A stretch of DNA of 64,000 bases from Sphaerotilus microaerophilus. GTDB taxonomy: Bacteria > Pseudomonadota > Gammaproteobacteria > Burkholderiales > Burkholderiaceae_C. Positions 1-7,941 of this stretch are shown in pieces. The stretch lies in contig NZ_AP025730.1 in assembly GCF_023734135.1 (NCBI RefSeq), positions 5,456,001 to 5,520,000 on the forward strand, in the 5' to 3' direction. Below the pieces are notes generated by a model, which saw only the letters and a program-made list of their open reading frames with translations, was not told the DNA's origin and did no database searches. Numbering within the stretch: position 1 is the first letter of the stretch; every line of letters starts with the position of its first letter. A program made the position numbers and the translations under genes.

Positions 1-677
1 ATGCGGTTGCGGTGGCTGTACCACAGGCGGATGGCGTCGCCGCGCACGCCGAGTTCGGCCGGCTTGGAGCGCACCCGGTTGCCACGCAGCAGGTTGTCGC
101 TGGACTGCTTGAGGTCGATGCCGAACAGGCAGTCGGCGATGGTCACATCCTCGATGGTGTTGCGGTGGCCGCGCAGGTTCAGGCAGCCGTCATCGGAGTC
201 GTGCGAGTCGCCCGAGCCGGTGATGGTCAGGTGGCGCAGCGTCGCGCCGTTGGTCTCGACCACGAAGACAGTGCCCTTGTCGCCGCCATCGACCACCACC
301 TCGCCCTGGCCAACGATGGTCAGCGGCTTCTTGAGGTGCACCGGCCCGGCGTAGCGGCCCGAGGGCACATTCAGCACCGCGCCTTCGGGGGCAGCGTCGA
401 TCAAGGCCTGCAAGGGCTTCAGGCCATGGATGCGTTTGTCGCGCTGGTACAGCGGGATCAGCTCCACCGGCTTGTCCACGTCGACACGCGGCGCGGTGGC
501 GAGGTCGGAGGCCGCCACGCGGGGCTTGTCGCCCGGGCTGTCGGCCTCGCTGGCGCTCTCACGGGCGCCGAAGGGGGCGAGCTGTGCCGCCGCGGTCAGC
601 GCCAAGCCGGCACAGGCCAGCCAGGCCGCACGGGCCATCGTACGGGCCATCGCACGCACGACCTTCCGGTGGCTCAT
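1..677 (-). CDS. nosD: NosD, nitrous oxide reductase copper-site maturation protein (partial)
   Basis: This is the N-terminal 225 or so residues of NosD; the rest lies beyond the window start. NosD is a periplasmic right-handed beta-helix protein that works with the NosFY ABC transporter to supply sulfur for the CuZ centre of N2O reductase (family knowledge). Seen here: an N-terminal signal peptide with a hydrophobic AAWLACAGLALTAAA core, then beta-helix (CASH-type) sequence including APEGAVLNVPSGRY, LTIVGQG and DDGCLNLRGHRNTIEDV. The ATG at 677 overlaps the stop of the upstream membrane-protein gene by four bases (ATGA), so the two are translationally coupled in the nos operon. Confidence 0.9.
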   Translation of the reverse strand, partial: MSHRKVVRAMARTMARAAWLACAGLALTAAAQLAPFGARESASEADSPGDKPRVAASDLATAPRVDVDKPVELIPLYQRDKRIHGLKPLQALIDAAPEGAVLNVPSGRYAGPVHLKKPLTIVGQGEVVVDGGDKGTVFVVETNGATLRHLTITGSGDSHDSDDGCLNLRGHRNTIEDVTIADCLFGIDLKQSSDNLLRGNRVRSKPAELGVRGDAIRLWYSHRNR

Positions 678-1693
678 GCCAGGCTCCCGGCGGCCTCTTC
701 GCGCAGCTGCTTGCGGCGCAGCAGCAGCGCCACCAGCAGGCAGGCCGACGCCGCGAGCAGCAGCGCGTAGCCGTAGTGCGGGTAGGAGAAGGTCGAGAAC
801 TGCGCCACCTTGCCCTCGCCGAACACGGTGGGCATGAAGGGCTTGACCGTGAAGGCCCCCCAGGGGTGCAGGTTATGGCCGAAGAACCAGAGCCAGGTGG
901 CGTACTCGATGACGAAGAAGACGGGCAGCAGCGCCGGCACCAGCGCCATCAGCAACTCGAAGCTGCGCAGCTTGGCCACGCCGGCAAACACGATGCCCAT
1001 CGCCAGCACCAGCACACCCACCACGACCTTCGTCACGAGCGTGACGTTGTCGCCCCAGGCACGGATCTTCTCGGGCTCCTTGAAGAAGGTCCCTGCCTCG
1101 TCCACGTAGGCCTTCACATGGCTGGCCAGGTGGCCGAGCACGAACTGGTCCACCACCGCCCACACCGCCACCGCGGAAAAGCCCACGCCCAGCACCAGCA
1201 GGCGGGTGCGCCGCTCGATTGCCGCAAAGGCCAGCAGCATCACCGCGAAGAAGCCGAAGAAGAACTTCGCCAGCGGCTTTTCCACCGGCGCGCCGGTGGA
1301 GATCGGGAACATGCCGACGTAGTGATTGATCGTGTTCATCTCATGGACGCAGTCCAGGCCCTTGGCGTCCTTGTTGACATCCTTCTTGGCGTCCAGCACC
1401 GGGTTGTAGCGCTCGGTGTCCTTGGCCAGGTCTTCCTGCAGCGTCTCGTTGGCCAGCTGCGAGCCCCTCACGGCGGCCTTGCAGCCGTTGTGAACGCCGT
1501 CGAAATGGAAGTGGATGCGGATGCCGTCGGGGAAGGCGTCCTTCGGGTAGTTCGGCGCGGTCAACGACACCCACCAGATCGGGGCGAAGTAGGCAGCGAC
1601 CATCGCGAGTAGGGCCACCAGAGTGAGCAGACGGATCAGACGGGTCTGCTTGCGGGTGGCGGGACTGGCGGAGGTGGCGAGTGCAGCGGGCAT
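674..1693 (-). CDS. Polytopic membrane protein of the nos operon (NosB-like?)
   Basis: A 339-residue integral membrane protein. It has one N-terminal membrane segment (LLTLVALLAMVAAYFAPIWW), an extracytoplasmic domain of roughly 110 residues (including FPDGIRIHFHFDGVHNGC) and about five further hydrophobic segments. It lies between the diheme cytochrome gene and nosD and is coupled to nosD by an ATGA overlap, which makes a role in N2O reduction very likely. Clade II nos clusters commonly carry a membrane protein of unknown function called NosB near nosZ. Position and topology fit, but I cannot confirm homology from sequence alone, so no symbol is given. No heme or iron-sulfur motif is present. 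Confidence 0.7.
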   Translation of the reverse strand: MPAALATSASPATRKQTRLIRLLTLVALLAMVAAYFAPIWWVSLTAPNYPKDAFPDGIRIHFHFDGVHNGCKAAVRGSQLANETLQEDLAKDTERYNPVLDAKKDVNKDAKGLDCVHEMNTINHYVGMFPISTGAPVEKPLAKFFFGFFAVMLLAFAAIERRTRLLVLGVGFSAVAVWAVVDQFVLGHLASHVKAYVDEAGTFFKEPEKIRAWGDNVTLVTKVVVGVLVLAMGIVFAGVAKLRSFELLMALVPALLPVFFVIEYATWLWFFGHNLHPWGAFTVKPFMPTVFGEGKVAQFSTFSYPHYGYALLLAASACLLVALLLRRKQLREEAAGSLA

Positions 1694-1779
1694 GGGGATG
1701 GAGTTGGAGTCAGGGAGGCGCGGCGGTCCGTGATGACAGGCGGGGAATGCAGAGCCCTCCCCGCCCCAGCGCCATCAGG

Positions 1780-2514
1780 TCACTTCTTCTTTGCCGCAGG
1801 CTTGGCCTTGCACATCGCACCGGGCATGACCAGGCTGGACTGGTAGGCCGAAATGGCCACCAGCTGTTCGTTGGTGTAGGGCTTGATGACCTTGACCATG
1901 TCCGGGTTGGCATTGCGGCGGTGGCCGTCGCGGATCTCGGTCATCTGGCGCAGCAGGTACTTGTAGTGCTGGCCGGCGATCACCGGATAGAACTTCTCCT
2001 TGTTGCCCTCGCCGGTCTTGCCGTGGCACTCCAGGCACTGCTTCTCGTAGAGATCCTTGCCGGCGGCGATCTGGGCTGCGGCATCCTTGCCCTCGTAGGC
2101 ACCGTGGGTAGGCGGAATGCACAGGCTGTTGATGTACGCGGCGGCGTCGGCCAGCTCCTGCGGGTCGGTCAACGAGATCGCGAAGGGGTACATCGTCGGG
2201 TTGTCGCGCAGGCCTGCGCGGATGTCGGCCATCTGCTTGATCAGCACCGTGGAGTGCTGGCCGGCCAGCTGCGGGAAGGTGCCGTCCGGACGCCCCGCGC
2301 CCGAGGGCAGGTGACAGGCGCCGCAGACCTCGTAGGCCTCCTCGCCTTCCTTGACGCGGCCCTTCATCTTGAGGGCCTCCATCTTCTCGCCCTCCTGGGC
2401 GTTCCACTTGTAGTCCTTGCCTTCGATGCCGGACTTGTGCGGCGCCGGAGCGGCGGCCAAGGCGATGGTGGCCGTCAACATCGCGGCGGCCAACAGGGTC
2501 AGTTTCTTCATCAT
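1780..2514 (-). CDS. Diheme cytochrome c of the nos operon (cytochrome c4-like)
   Basis: A 244-residue exported cytochrome with a Sec signal peptide (KKLTLLAAAMLTATIALA) and two heme-binding motifs, CGACH and CLECH, in two similar domains that each end in a GQH-containing segment, as in cytochrome c4. It probably carries electrons to NosZ in the periplasm; clade II nos clusters typically encode such cytochromes. The first of two adjacent ATGs (2514) is preferred because AGGAGA lies seven bases upstream. The lysine-rich tail (AKPAAKKK) is notable. It lies 34 bp downstream of the monoheme cytochrome gene in the same operon. Confidence 0.88.
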   Translation of the reverse strand: MMKKLTLLAAAMLTATIALAAAPAPHKSGIEGKDYKWNAQEGEKMEALKMKGRVKEGEEAYEVCGACHLPSGAGRPDGTFPQLAGQHSTVLIKQMADIRAGLRDNPTMYPFAISLTDPQELADAAAYINSLCIPPTHGAYEGKDAAAQIAAGKDLYEKQCLECHGKTGEGNKEKFYPVIAGQHYKYLLRQMTEIRDGHRRNANPDMVKVIKPYTNEQLVAISAYQSSLVMPGAMCKAKPAAKKK

Positions 2515-2548
2515 GGTGATCTCTCCTGGAGCGCAGGTGCGGCTGGAA

Positions 2549-2860
2549 TCAGGGCTTGAGCTTGGACAGGTACTCGGCGATGTCCTTGATCTCGGCATCG
2601 GACACCAGGTGCATCACGCCCTTCATCGCGGCGCTGTTGCCGTTGGCGCGGGCGCCGCTCTTGATGTCCAGCATCTGCTTCTCGATGTACTTGGCGTTCT
2701 GGCCAGCAATCTTGGGGTAGTCCGGCATCAGCGGCTTGTTGCCGGTGGGGCCGTGGCAGGCGTTGCAGGTCTTGTCCTTGTAGAGCGCCGCGCCATCGGC
2801 AGCAAGGACCGGGGTCAGGGCGAAGGCACCCAACAGGGCGCCGATGACGAGTTGCTTCAT
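2549..2860 (-). CDS. Monoheme cytochrome c (c553-like) of the nos operon
   Basis: A 103-residue small cytochrome with a signal peptide of about 20 residues (MKQLVIGALLGAFALTPVLA) followed by one heme motif, CNACH. Downstream motifs (KIAGQNAKYIEKQM; a late methionine in MKGVMHLV) fit the cytochrome c553/c5 fold. The start at 2860 places the signal peptide correctly and has AGAGGA upstream; in-frame sequence further upstream is not protein-like. It is the first gene after the nosZ terminator and has its own FNR-like promoter, so it probably heads a separate transcript with the diheme cytochrome, the membrane protein and nosD. Inferred role: electron delivery to NosZ. Confidence 0.88.
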   Translation of the reverse strand: MKQLVIGALLGAFALTPVLAADGAALYKDKTCNACHGPTGNKPLMPDYPKIAGQNAKYIEKQMLDIKSGARANGNSAAMKGVMHLVSDAEIKDIAEYLSKLKP

Positions 2861-2904
2861 GAAGGGTTCCTCTGCACGGGGGTAGGTTGGAGGGAGCAAA
2901 AACA

Positions 2905-2947
2905 AGGATAGGCGGGCGGGTAAGCGGCGCGCGATGACCCAGTTCAA
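2905..2947 (-). promoter_or_regulatory. FNR/DNR-like promoter for the nos cytochrome operon
   Basis: On the minus strand, TTGAACTGGGTCAT (2934-2947) differs from an FNR-type box (TTGAY-N4-RTCAA) at two positions. A TATCCT hexamer lies at 2905-2910. The geometry places the box centre about 42 bases upstream of a start site near 2898, the class II FNR spacing. The + strand core CCAGTTCAAG recurs in the box upstream of nosZ. Confidence 0.5.
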
Positions 2948-2991
2948 GGAAAACCACACGCTGCCGGCAGGGTCATGGCGGCGGCAAGAAC

Positions 2992-3018
2992 AAAAAAAGG
3001 GGCGGATTGCTCCGCCCC
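2992..3018 (-). terminator. Rho-independent terminator after nosZ
   Basis: Minus strand: perfect 8-bp stem GGGGCGGA / TCCGCCCC, GCAA loop, then seven T. It lies 27 bp past the nosZ stop and before the cytochrome genes, so nosZ can be made as a monocistronic mRNA. Confidence 0.92.
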
Positions 3019-3045
3019 CGTTGCGCATGCCCGAGGGCCGCGGTC

Positions 3046-5337
3046 TTACTTGACCTTCTTGGCGCCGTTCTGTTCGAGGAAGGTCTTGGCACGCAGGCCG
3101 AGGTCAGCCGTCTTGACCTGGTATTGCCAGATCTGCTCGGCCCACAGGTTGGCGTTTTCCCAATCCTTCTTCGCGGCAGCGGCCTCGTGCTTGGGCTTCA
3201 GGTCCTTGGTCTTGCCGAGCTGGTCGAAGGCGTCGTCCACCATCGCGACCACTTCCGGGAAGTCCTTGTAGTTCACGCTGGTGATGTAGGCCACCACCGA
3301 GTCGATCACCGCCTGGGTATCGGCCACCTTCTTCAGCGTGGCCTTGTAGTCGGCCTCGGTGTAGTTGCCGGCCGCCAGGTTGGTCTTGGTGGGCTTCCAG
3401 CCCTTGGGCTTGACCAGCAGGTAGCCCTGCATTTCCAGGTGCAGCGCCGAGCAGAACTCGGTGCAGTAGTACGGATACACACCTTCCTTGTCGGCCTTGA
3501 ACTTCACCGTCACGGTCTTGCCGGGTTCGATCGACGCGTGGGTGTTGTAGGTCGACACGGTGAAGCCGTGCGTCTCGTCCTGGGCGCGCTCCAGATTGGT
3601 CAGGTGGATGGTGACCTCATCGCCCACCTCGACCTCGATGGTCTCGGGCGTGATGTGCGAGCGGATCAGGGTGCCGAACACCTCGACCTTATTGCCCTTC
3701 TTGACCGTCTTCTCTTCGCCGGCCTTGACCGCACCCGGGTGCTTCTCGTCGGTGCGGCTGTCGGTGCCGACCTTGTAGCGCACGGCCGGCTTGAGCTTGT
3801 TGGCGGCGATGGACACCGCGTAGTGCGGCTCACCCAGCGGCAGCGGCATGTCGTACAGCAGCTGCATCTTGTCGCCGCTGATGTCGATCAGCTGGTGGTT
3901 CTGCGGGTGCAGCGGTCCCACCGGCACGAAGCGGTCGATGGCCAGCTTGTTCAGCGCCACCAGGTACTTGCCGCCCGGCTTGGTGGAGTCGCCCTCCATC
4001 GCCATCAGGTGGCCAATGTTGTAGTGCACGCTGATCTTGTCGAGCACCTTGCCTTCGCAGTAGTTCCACTTGGCGACCTGCGAGTCCACGTACAGCGAGG
4101 TGTAGGCCACGCAGGACTTGCTGTCGTACTGCGTATGCAGGGGCCCCAGGCCCAGCGACACCTGGGTGTGCAGCGCATCCTTCATCGCGATGACCGGGAT
4201 GCCGTACGGGTCCTTGGACTCGAACTTGCCGGCCTTGATCGCAGCCTGGATCTTCTCGAAGCTGTAGACCGACACGTGCGTGTCGAGCTTGCCGGCCACC
4301 ACGAGCAGCTTGCCGTCCGGGGTCACGTCCACACCGTGGGGCGACTTGGGCTCCGGGATCAGGAAGAGGATGCCTTCCTTGATCGCCGTGTCCATCATGA
4401 TCACGTCGTGGCCGTTGATCTTCTTGGCCTTGCCTGCAGCCACCAACTCGGCCGCACGCTTCCAGTTGACGACGTGCAGGTAGTCGGTGTCCTTGGCGGA
4501 GCAGCCGGCCTCATAGGGCGGGCGGCCCTTCTCGATGCCGCCGACATAGCGCTCCGAGCAGAAGCTGTTGGTGAAGCTCCAGCCGTCGGACGGGCCCTTG
4601 CCGAAGTCCGACAGGTCCTGCGAGTACGGCGGGAGTTCGAGCGAGAAGCTCTTCTTCTCGTCGATGCGCCCGGCCTTGCGGTCAAACTTCCAGTAAGTGA
4701 CGCCGCCGCGGTACTTCTCGTTGAACTCCTCCAGCGGGTAGAACTTCTTGTTCTCCAGCGGCGCGGCGTATTGGGCCGCCTCGATGATGTAGTCGGTGTT
4801 CGGGCTGACGAACGTACCGCCGTGCTCGGACTTGAAGATCGGGTTGACGACGATCTGCTTGGTCTCGAAGTCACGCAGGTCGATCACCGCAATGCGCGGG
4901 TTGGCCTTGTCGTTGATGAACAGGAACTGGCCGTCGTATTCGCCATTGGTCTCGGAGATCGCCGGGTGGTGGGTGTCGCCCCAGGTGATGTCCTTGCCGT
5001 CGATGCGGCCCTGCTTGAGCACGGCCTTGCTGTTCTCGTCGTAGCCGTAGCCCTGCCAGGGCTCGGGCGTGAACACCGCGACGTACTTCAGGATGCGCAT
5101 CGAGGGCACCCCGTAGACGATCACCTGGCCGGATTGGCCGCCCGAACTGAAGGTCACGAACTCGTCGCGCTTGCCGGTGGGCACGTAGGTCTTGGCCGCG
5201 GCCAACAGATCCTGCTGGCTCAGGCCGCGGTTCTTCATCACGTCCTGCAGCGAGTCGCTGGCAAAGGCACCGGTGGCGATGAGGGCTGCGCCAGCGACGG
5301 TCGCCAGGCGCCAGCGTTGCATCGAGCTGATTTTCAT
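3046..5337 (-). CDS. nosZ: Nitrous oxide reductase NosZ, clade II (Sec-exported)
   Basis: A 763-residue periplasmic copper enzyme reducing N2O to N2. CuZ-type histidines are visible in GDTHHPAIS (H123/H124), and the CuA cupredoxin motif is CTEFCSALHLEM (C625, C629, H633, M636) preceded by ETHGFTV. The N-terminus (MKISSMQRWRLATVAGAALI) is an ordinary Sec signal without a twin-arginine motif, the hallmark of clade II NosZ; typical clade I enzymes are Tat-exported. After CuA comes a helical, charged extension of about 116 residues (648-763) without a CxxCH motif. The start at 5337 is set by the signal peptide and by GGAGAG seven bases upstream. A strong terminator follows the gene and a palindromic FNR-like box precedes it. 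Confidence 0.97.
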   Translation of the reverse strand: MKISSMQRWRLATVAGAALIATGAFASDSLQDVMKNRGLSQQDLLAAAKTYVPTGKRDEFVTFSSGGQSGQVIVYGVPSMRILKYVAVFTPEPWQGYGYDENSKAVLKQGRIDGKDITWGDTHHPAISETNGEYDGQFLFINDKANPRIAVIDLRDFETKQIVVNPIFKSEHGGTFVSPNTDYIIEAAQYAAPLENKKFYPLEEFNEKYRGGVTYWKFDRKAGRIDEKKSFSLELPPYSQDLSDFGKGPSDGWSFTNSFCSERYVGGIEKGRPPYEAGCSAKDTDYLHVVNWKRAAELVAAGKAKKINGHDVIMMDTAIKEGILFLIPEPKSPHGVDVTPDGKLLVVAGKLDTHVSVYSFEKIQAAIKAGKFESKDPYGIPVIAMKDALHTQVSLGLGPLHTQYDSKSCVAYTSLYVDSQVAKWNYCEGKVLDKISVHYNIGHLMAMEGDSTKPGGKYLVALNKLAIDRFVPVGPLHPQNHQLIDISGDKMQLLYDMPLPLGEPHYAVSIAANKLKPAVRYKVGTDSRTDEKHPGAVKAGEEKTVKKGNKVEVFGTLIRSHITPETIEVEVGDEVTIHLTNLERAQDETHGFTVSTYNTHASIEPGKTVTVKFKADKEGVYPYYCTEFCSALHLEMQGYLLVKPKGWKPTKTNLAAGNYTEADYKATLKKVADTQAVIDSVVAYITSVNYKDFPEVVAMVDDAFDQLGKTKDLKPKHEAAAAKKDWENANLWAEQIWQYQVKTADLGLRAKTFLEQNGAKKVK

Positions 5338-5446
5338 GGTTCTCTCCAGGGGGTTCGATGTGAGTACCGATCCATGCGCAATGCATGGAATACGTGCCGG
5401 GTCACAACGCAGGGAGCAGTCTCGGCCCCCAGGCAAATACCGATCC

Positions 5447-5460
5447 TTGAACCAGTTCAA
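5447..5460 (-). promoter_or_regulatory. FNR/DNR-like palindrome upstream of nosZ
   Basis: TTGAACCAGTTCAA is an inverted repeat (TTGAAC-CA-GTTCAA) 116 bp upstream of the nosZ start and about 90 bp upstream of the divergent lipoprotein gene. It resembles an FNR/DNR site with A in place of the usual T/C at position 5. No convincing -10 hexamer lies at the class II distance on the nosZ side. Confidence 0.5.
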
Positions 5461-5548
5461 GTAAAGAAACGACAGCCCCGCGAGGGTGCAGCAGCGCAAC
5501 ACACGGGCGGGGCATCGGGCCGTATGCTGGCTCCCCATGAGGTCGTCG

Positions 5549-6076
5549 ATGTCCTGGGGCGGGGTTCCGTCGCCCGCTGCGCCCCCCTCCTCCCTGCGCC
5601 GCAGAACGCCGTTCGGCCGGCTGGCCGCTGCCCTGTTGCTGGCCACCCTGCTGGGCGCCTGCGCCGCCGTCCCGCTCCTGTGGCAGCGCTGGCTGGCGCC
5701 CCCCTGGGGCGAGGTCACCGCACAGACCGCCCCCGGCTGCGACCTGCAGCGCAGTGCCTGCCGGGCCACCTTTGAGGATGGCTCGGCGCTGGAACTGGCG
5801 CTGGCCCCGCGGCCGGTGCCGTCCAACCAACCAATCGCACTGCGCCTGCGCCCGCTCGGCTTCGAGCCGCGGACCGTGAGCGTGGACCTGAACGGCGAAA
5901 CCATGAACATGGGGCCCAACCACGTCGACCTGGCGCCGGGCCCCGACGGCCGCTGGATCGGTTCGACCTCGCTGACGGCCTGCATCACCGGTCGCATGGC
6001 GTGGATCCTGGTCGTGCGTGCGCCCGTCGGCGGCGGGGAGCGGGTGGCGCGCTTTCGCTTCGAGACCGGCGGCTGA
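5549..6076 (+). CDS. Small putative lipoprotein divergent from nosZ
   Basis: About 175 residues, family not recognised by name. After a basic N-terminus (SLRRRTPFGR) comes a hydrophobic stretch ending in a lipobox-like LGAC, so it is probably a lipoprotein or membrane-anchored exported protein. The mature part is short, with two cysteines (PGCDLQRSACRATF) and a methionine-containing segment (LNGETMNMGPNHVDL). The ATG at 5549 is chosen because TGAGG lies six bases upstream; ATG 5537 and GTG 5486 are alternatives. It is divergent from nosZ and shares its upstream region, so a link to denitrification or copper handling is possible but unproven. Confidence 0.65.
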   Translation: MSWGGVPSPAAPPSSLRRRTPFGRLAAALLLATLLGACAAVPLLWQRWLAPPWGEVTAQTAPGCDLQRSACRATFEDGSALELALAPRPVPSNQPIALRLRPLGFEPRTVSVDLNGETMNMGPNHVDLAPGPDGRWIGSTSLTACITGRMAWILVVRAPVGGGERVARFRFETGG

Positions 6077-6103
6077 CGCGCCGCACGCCGCACGCCGCAT
6101 CGG

Positions 6104-7000
6104 TCAGCTTGCCAGGAAGCGCTCCCGCGCCGACGCGGTGATCGCCACGACGCAGGGGTGAGTCACCCGCCGCTCCACCGAGATGGCGAAGAACTCCTCC
6201 ACCAGCTCGCTGCTGCGCCCCAGCACCTGCACGCCGTACTGGGCACAGGTTTCGTCCTCCAGCACCGTGGGCGACATGAACACGCCCCGCCCCTCGGCGC
6301 CAAAGGCCTTGAGCAGCGCGGCGTCGTCGAATTCGCCGATCAGACGTGGGCGCAACCCCTGCTCGCTGAGCCACAGATCCAGGCGCTGTCGCATCGCCGA
6401 GGCACGGCCCTGGATCAGCATCGGAGCGCCATCCAGGCAGGCCGGGAATTCGGGCCCCAGCGTGGCGCGCAAGCCGTTCGCGGCAAAGAAACTCATCGCC
6501 GTGGTGCCCAGCGCATGGTTGAAGGCCTTGACGCTGGTGCGCCGGCTCATCGGCTCGTCGGCGATCACCAGGTCCAGGCGCTGCACCGACAGCTGGGCCA
6601 GCAGGTCGGGCATCTTGCCCTCGTGGCCGATCAGGCGCACGGGCCGGTCCAGCGCCAGCGCCGGCTCCAGCAACCGATAGGCAATCGACTTGGGCACTGC
6701 GTCGGCGATGCCGACCCGGAAGTCCAGCGACTGCTCGTCGCCCAGCGTGCGGCCCAGCGCGGCCTCCAGCTCCGTGCCCAGCGCGAAGATCTGGTCTGCG
6801 TAGCGCAGCGCGGTGCGGCCGTCCTCGGTCAGCTCCAGGCGCCGGCCGCTCTTGCGCAGCAGCGTGCACCCCAAGCGCCCTTCCAGCAGCTTGATCTGGG
6901 TGGACAGTGTCTGCGGCGTGATGTGCAGCTGCTCGCTGGCACGCACCACGCCACCGGCCTTGGCGGTGGCCCAGAAGTAGTACAGGTGTTTGTAGTTCAC
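6104..7000 (-). CDS. nhaR: LysR-family regulator, NhaR-like
   Basis: A 298-residue LysR-type regulator. The N-terminal helix-turn-helix begins MNYKHLYYFWATAKAGGVVRA and continues ITPQTLSTQIKLLE, which closely matches NhaR, the activator of the NhaA Na+/H+ antiporter in E. coli. The remaining 220 or so residues form the effector domain (DFRVGIADAVPKSIAYRLL). No nhaA gene is in the window. Instead the regulator is divergent from terC with 111 bp between starts, so its target may be terC and the following membrane-protein gene. The NhaR assignment rests on the N-terminal motif; the effector is unknown. Confidence 0.85.
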   Translation of the reverse strand: MNYKHLYYFWATAKAGGVVRASEQLHITPQTLSTQIKLLEGRLGCTLLRKSGRRLELTEDGRTALRYADQIFALGTELEAALGRTLGDEQSLDFRVGIADAVPKSIAYRLLEPALALDRPVRLIGHEGKMPDLLAQLSVQRLDLVIADEPMSRRTSVKAFNHALGTTAMSFFAANGLRATLGPEFPACLDGAPMLIQGRASAMRQRLDLWLSEQGLRPRLIGEFDDAALLKAFGAEGRGVFMSPTVLEDETCAQYGVQVLGRSSELVEEFFAISVERRVTHPCVVAITASARERFLAS

Positions 7001-7034
7001 TTCTGTTTTCTCGAACTGACGTGTTCAATCAATC

Positions 7035-7050
7035 GACTTTACGCGAAGTC
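7035..7050. promoter_or_regulatory. Inverted repeat between nhaR and terC
   Basis: GACTT-TACGCG-AAGTC, flanked on both sides by CAATC motifs (AATCAATC before, CAATCAAC after). It lies 34 bp from the nhaR start and 62 bp from the terC start, a plausible LysR-type operator for autoregulation and divergent control. Confidence 0.4.
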
Positions 7051-7111
7051 AATCAACCCGTACCTTTCGCACCTGTCTACATCCAAGGGGCCCCGGGGTC
7101 CACTTGCCGCC

Positions 7112-7891
7112 ATGGAACTGCTGCTGGATCCGAACGTCTGGATCGCCTTCGCGATGCTCACCGCCCTGGAGATCGTCCTGGGCGTGGACAACATCATCTT
7201 CATCTCCATCCTGGTGGGCCGCCTGCCGGTGCATCTGCGTGACCAGGCCCGCCGGCTCGGCCTGGGCTTCGCGATGCTGTCACGCCTGGCGCTGCTGTTC
7301 TCGCTGAGTTGGGTGATGGGCCTGAAGGACGACCTCTTCCAGGTGCTGGGCCAGGGCATCAGCGGGCGTGACCTGGTGCTGCTGTTCGGTGGCCTGTTCC
7401 TGCTCTACAAGGCCTCGCACGAAATCTTCGTGGAGGTCGAGGCCCGCGAGGAGGACGGCCCGCCCGCCACCGACGCAGCCACGATGAAGGCTGCCGGCTC
7501 GCGCATGTTCTGGGCCATCATCGGCCAGATCGCGGTGATCGACATCGTCTTCTCGCTCGACTCGGTGATCACCGCGGTAGGCATGGTCGACCAGATCGGC
7601 GTCATGGTCGCGGCCGTCGTCGCCTCGGTGGGCATCATGCTGGTGGCGGCCAAGCCGATCGGCGAGTTCGTCGACCGCCACCCGTCGGTCAAGGTGCTGG
7701 CGCTGGCCTTCCTGGTGATGGTGGGCATGGCGCTGACGGCCGAGGCCTTCGAGATGCACGTGCCCAAGGGCTACATCTACGCGGCCATGGCCTTCTCGCT
7801 CGCGGTCGAGGCACTCAATCTCCGCGCCCGGGCCAAGCGCCTGGCGCACGCCGCCGCTGCCGGCCAGGAGAACCGGGCCACGTCTTCCTGA
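7112..7891 (+). CDS. TerC family integral membrane protein
   Basis: A 259-residue polytopic membrane protein of the TerC family, named after tellurium resistance and including Mn2+ exporters. Family motifs with acidic membrane residues are clear: LEIVLGVDNIIFISIL near the N-terminus and DIVFSLDSVITAVGM in the second half. About seven hydrophobic segments are present. The ATG at 7112 has no obvious ribosome-binding site, but it matches the usual family N-terminus (MELLLDPNVWIAFAMLTALE). It is probably cotranscribed with the Bax-inhibitor family gene 50 bp downstream and is divergent from nhaR. The substrate is unknown; metal-ion export is a reasonable guess. Confidence 0.9.
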   Translation: MELLLDPNVWIAFAMLTALEIVLGVDNIIFISILVGRLPVHLRDQARRLGLGFAMLSRLALLFSLSWVMGLKDDLFQVLGQGISGRDLVLLFGGLFLLYKASHEIFVEVEAREEDGPPATDAATMKAAGSRMFWAIIGQIAVIDIVFSLDSVITAVGMVDQIGVMVAAVVASVGIMLVAAKPIGEFVDRHPSVKVLALAFLVMVGMALTAEAFEMHVPKGYIYAAMAFSLAVEALNLRARAKRLAHAAAAGQENRATSS

Positions 7892-7941
7892 CGCGGGCCG
7901 CCCATCCCCCCCTCTCGTTTCAACCACCCAGGAGCCTGTCG

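Noticed and set aside
3007..5775. Plus-strand open frame of 922 codons over nosZ
   Set aside because: Mirror frame of nosZ; composition (VLGVDGLRRD-type repeats) is not protein-like and there is no ribosome-binding site.
7001..7111. Manganese (yybP-ykoY) riboswitch upstream of terC
   Set aside because: Only 111 bp are available and the conserved internal loops are not seen; only a GC-rich GGGGCCCCGGGG palindrome.
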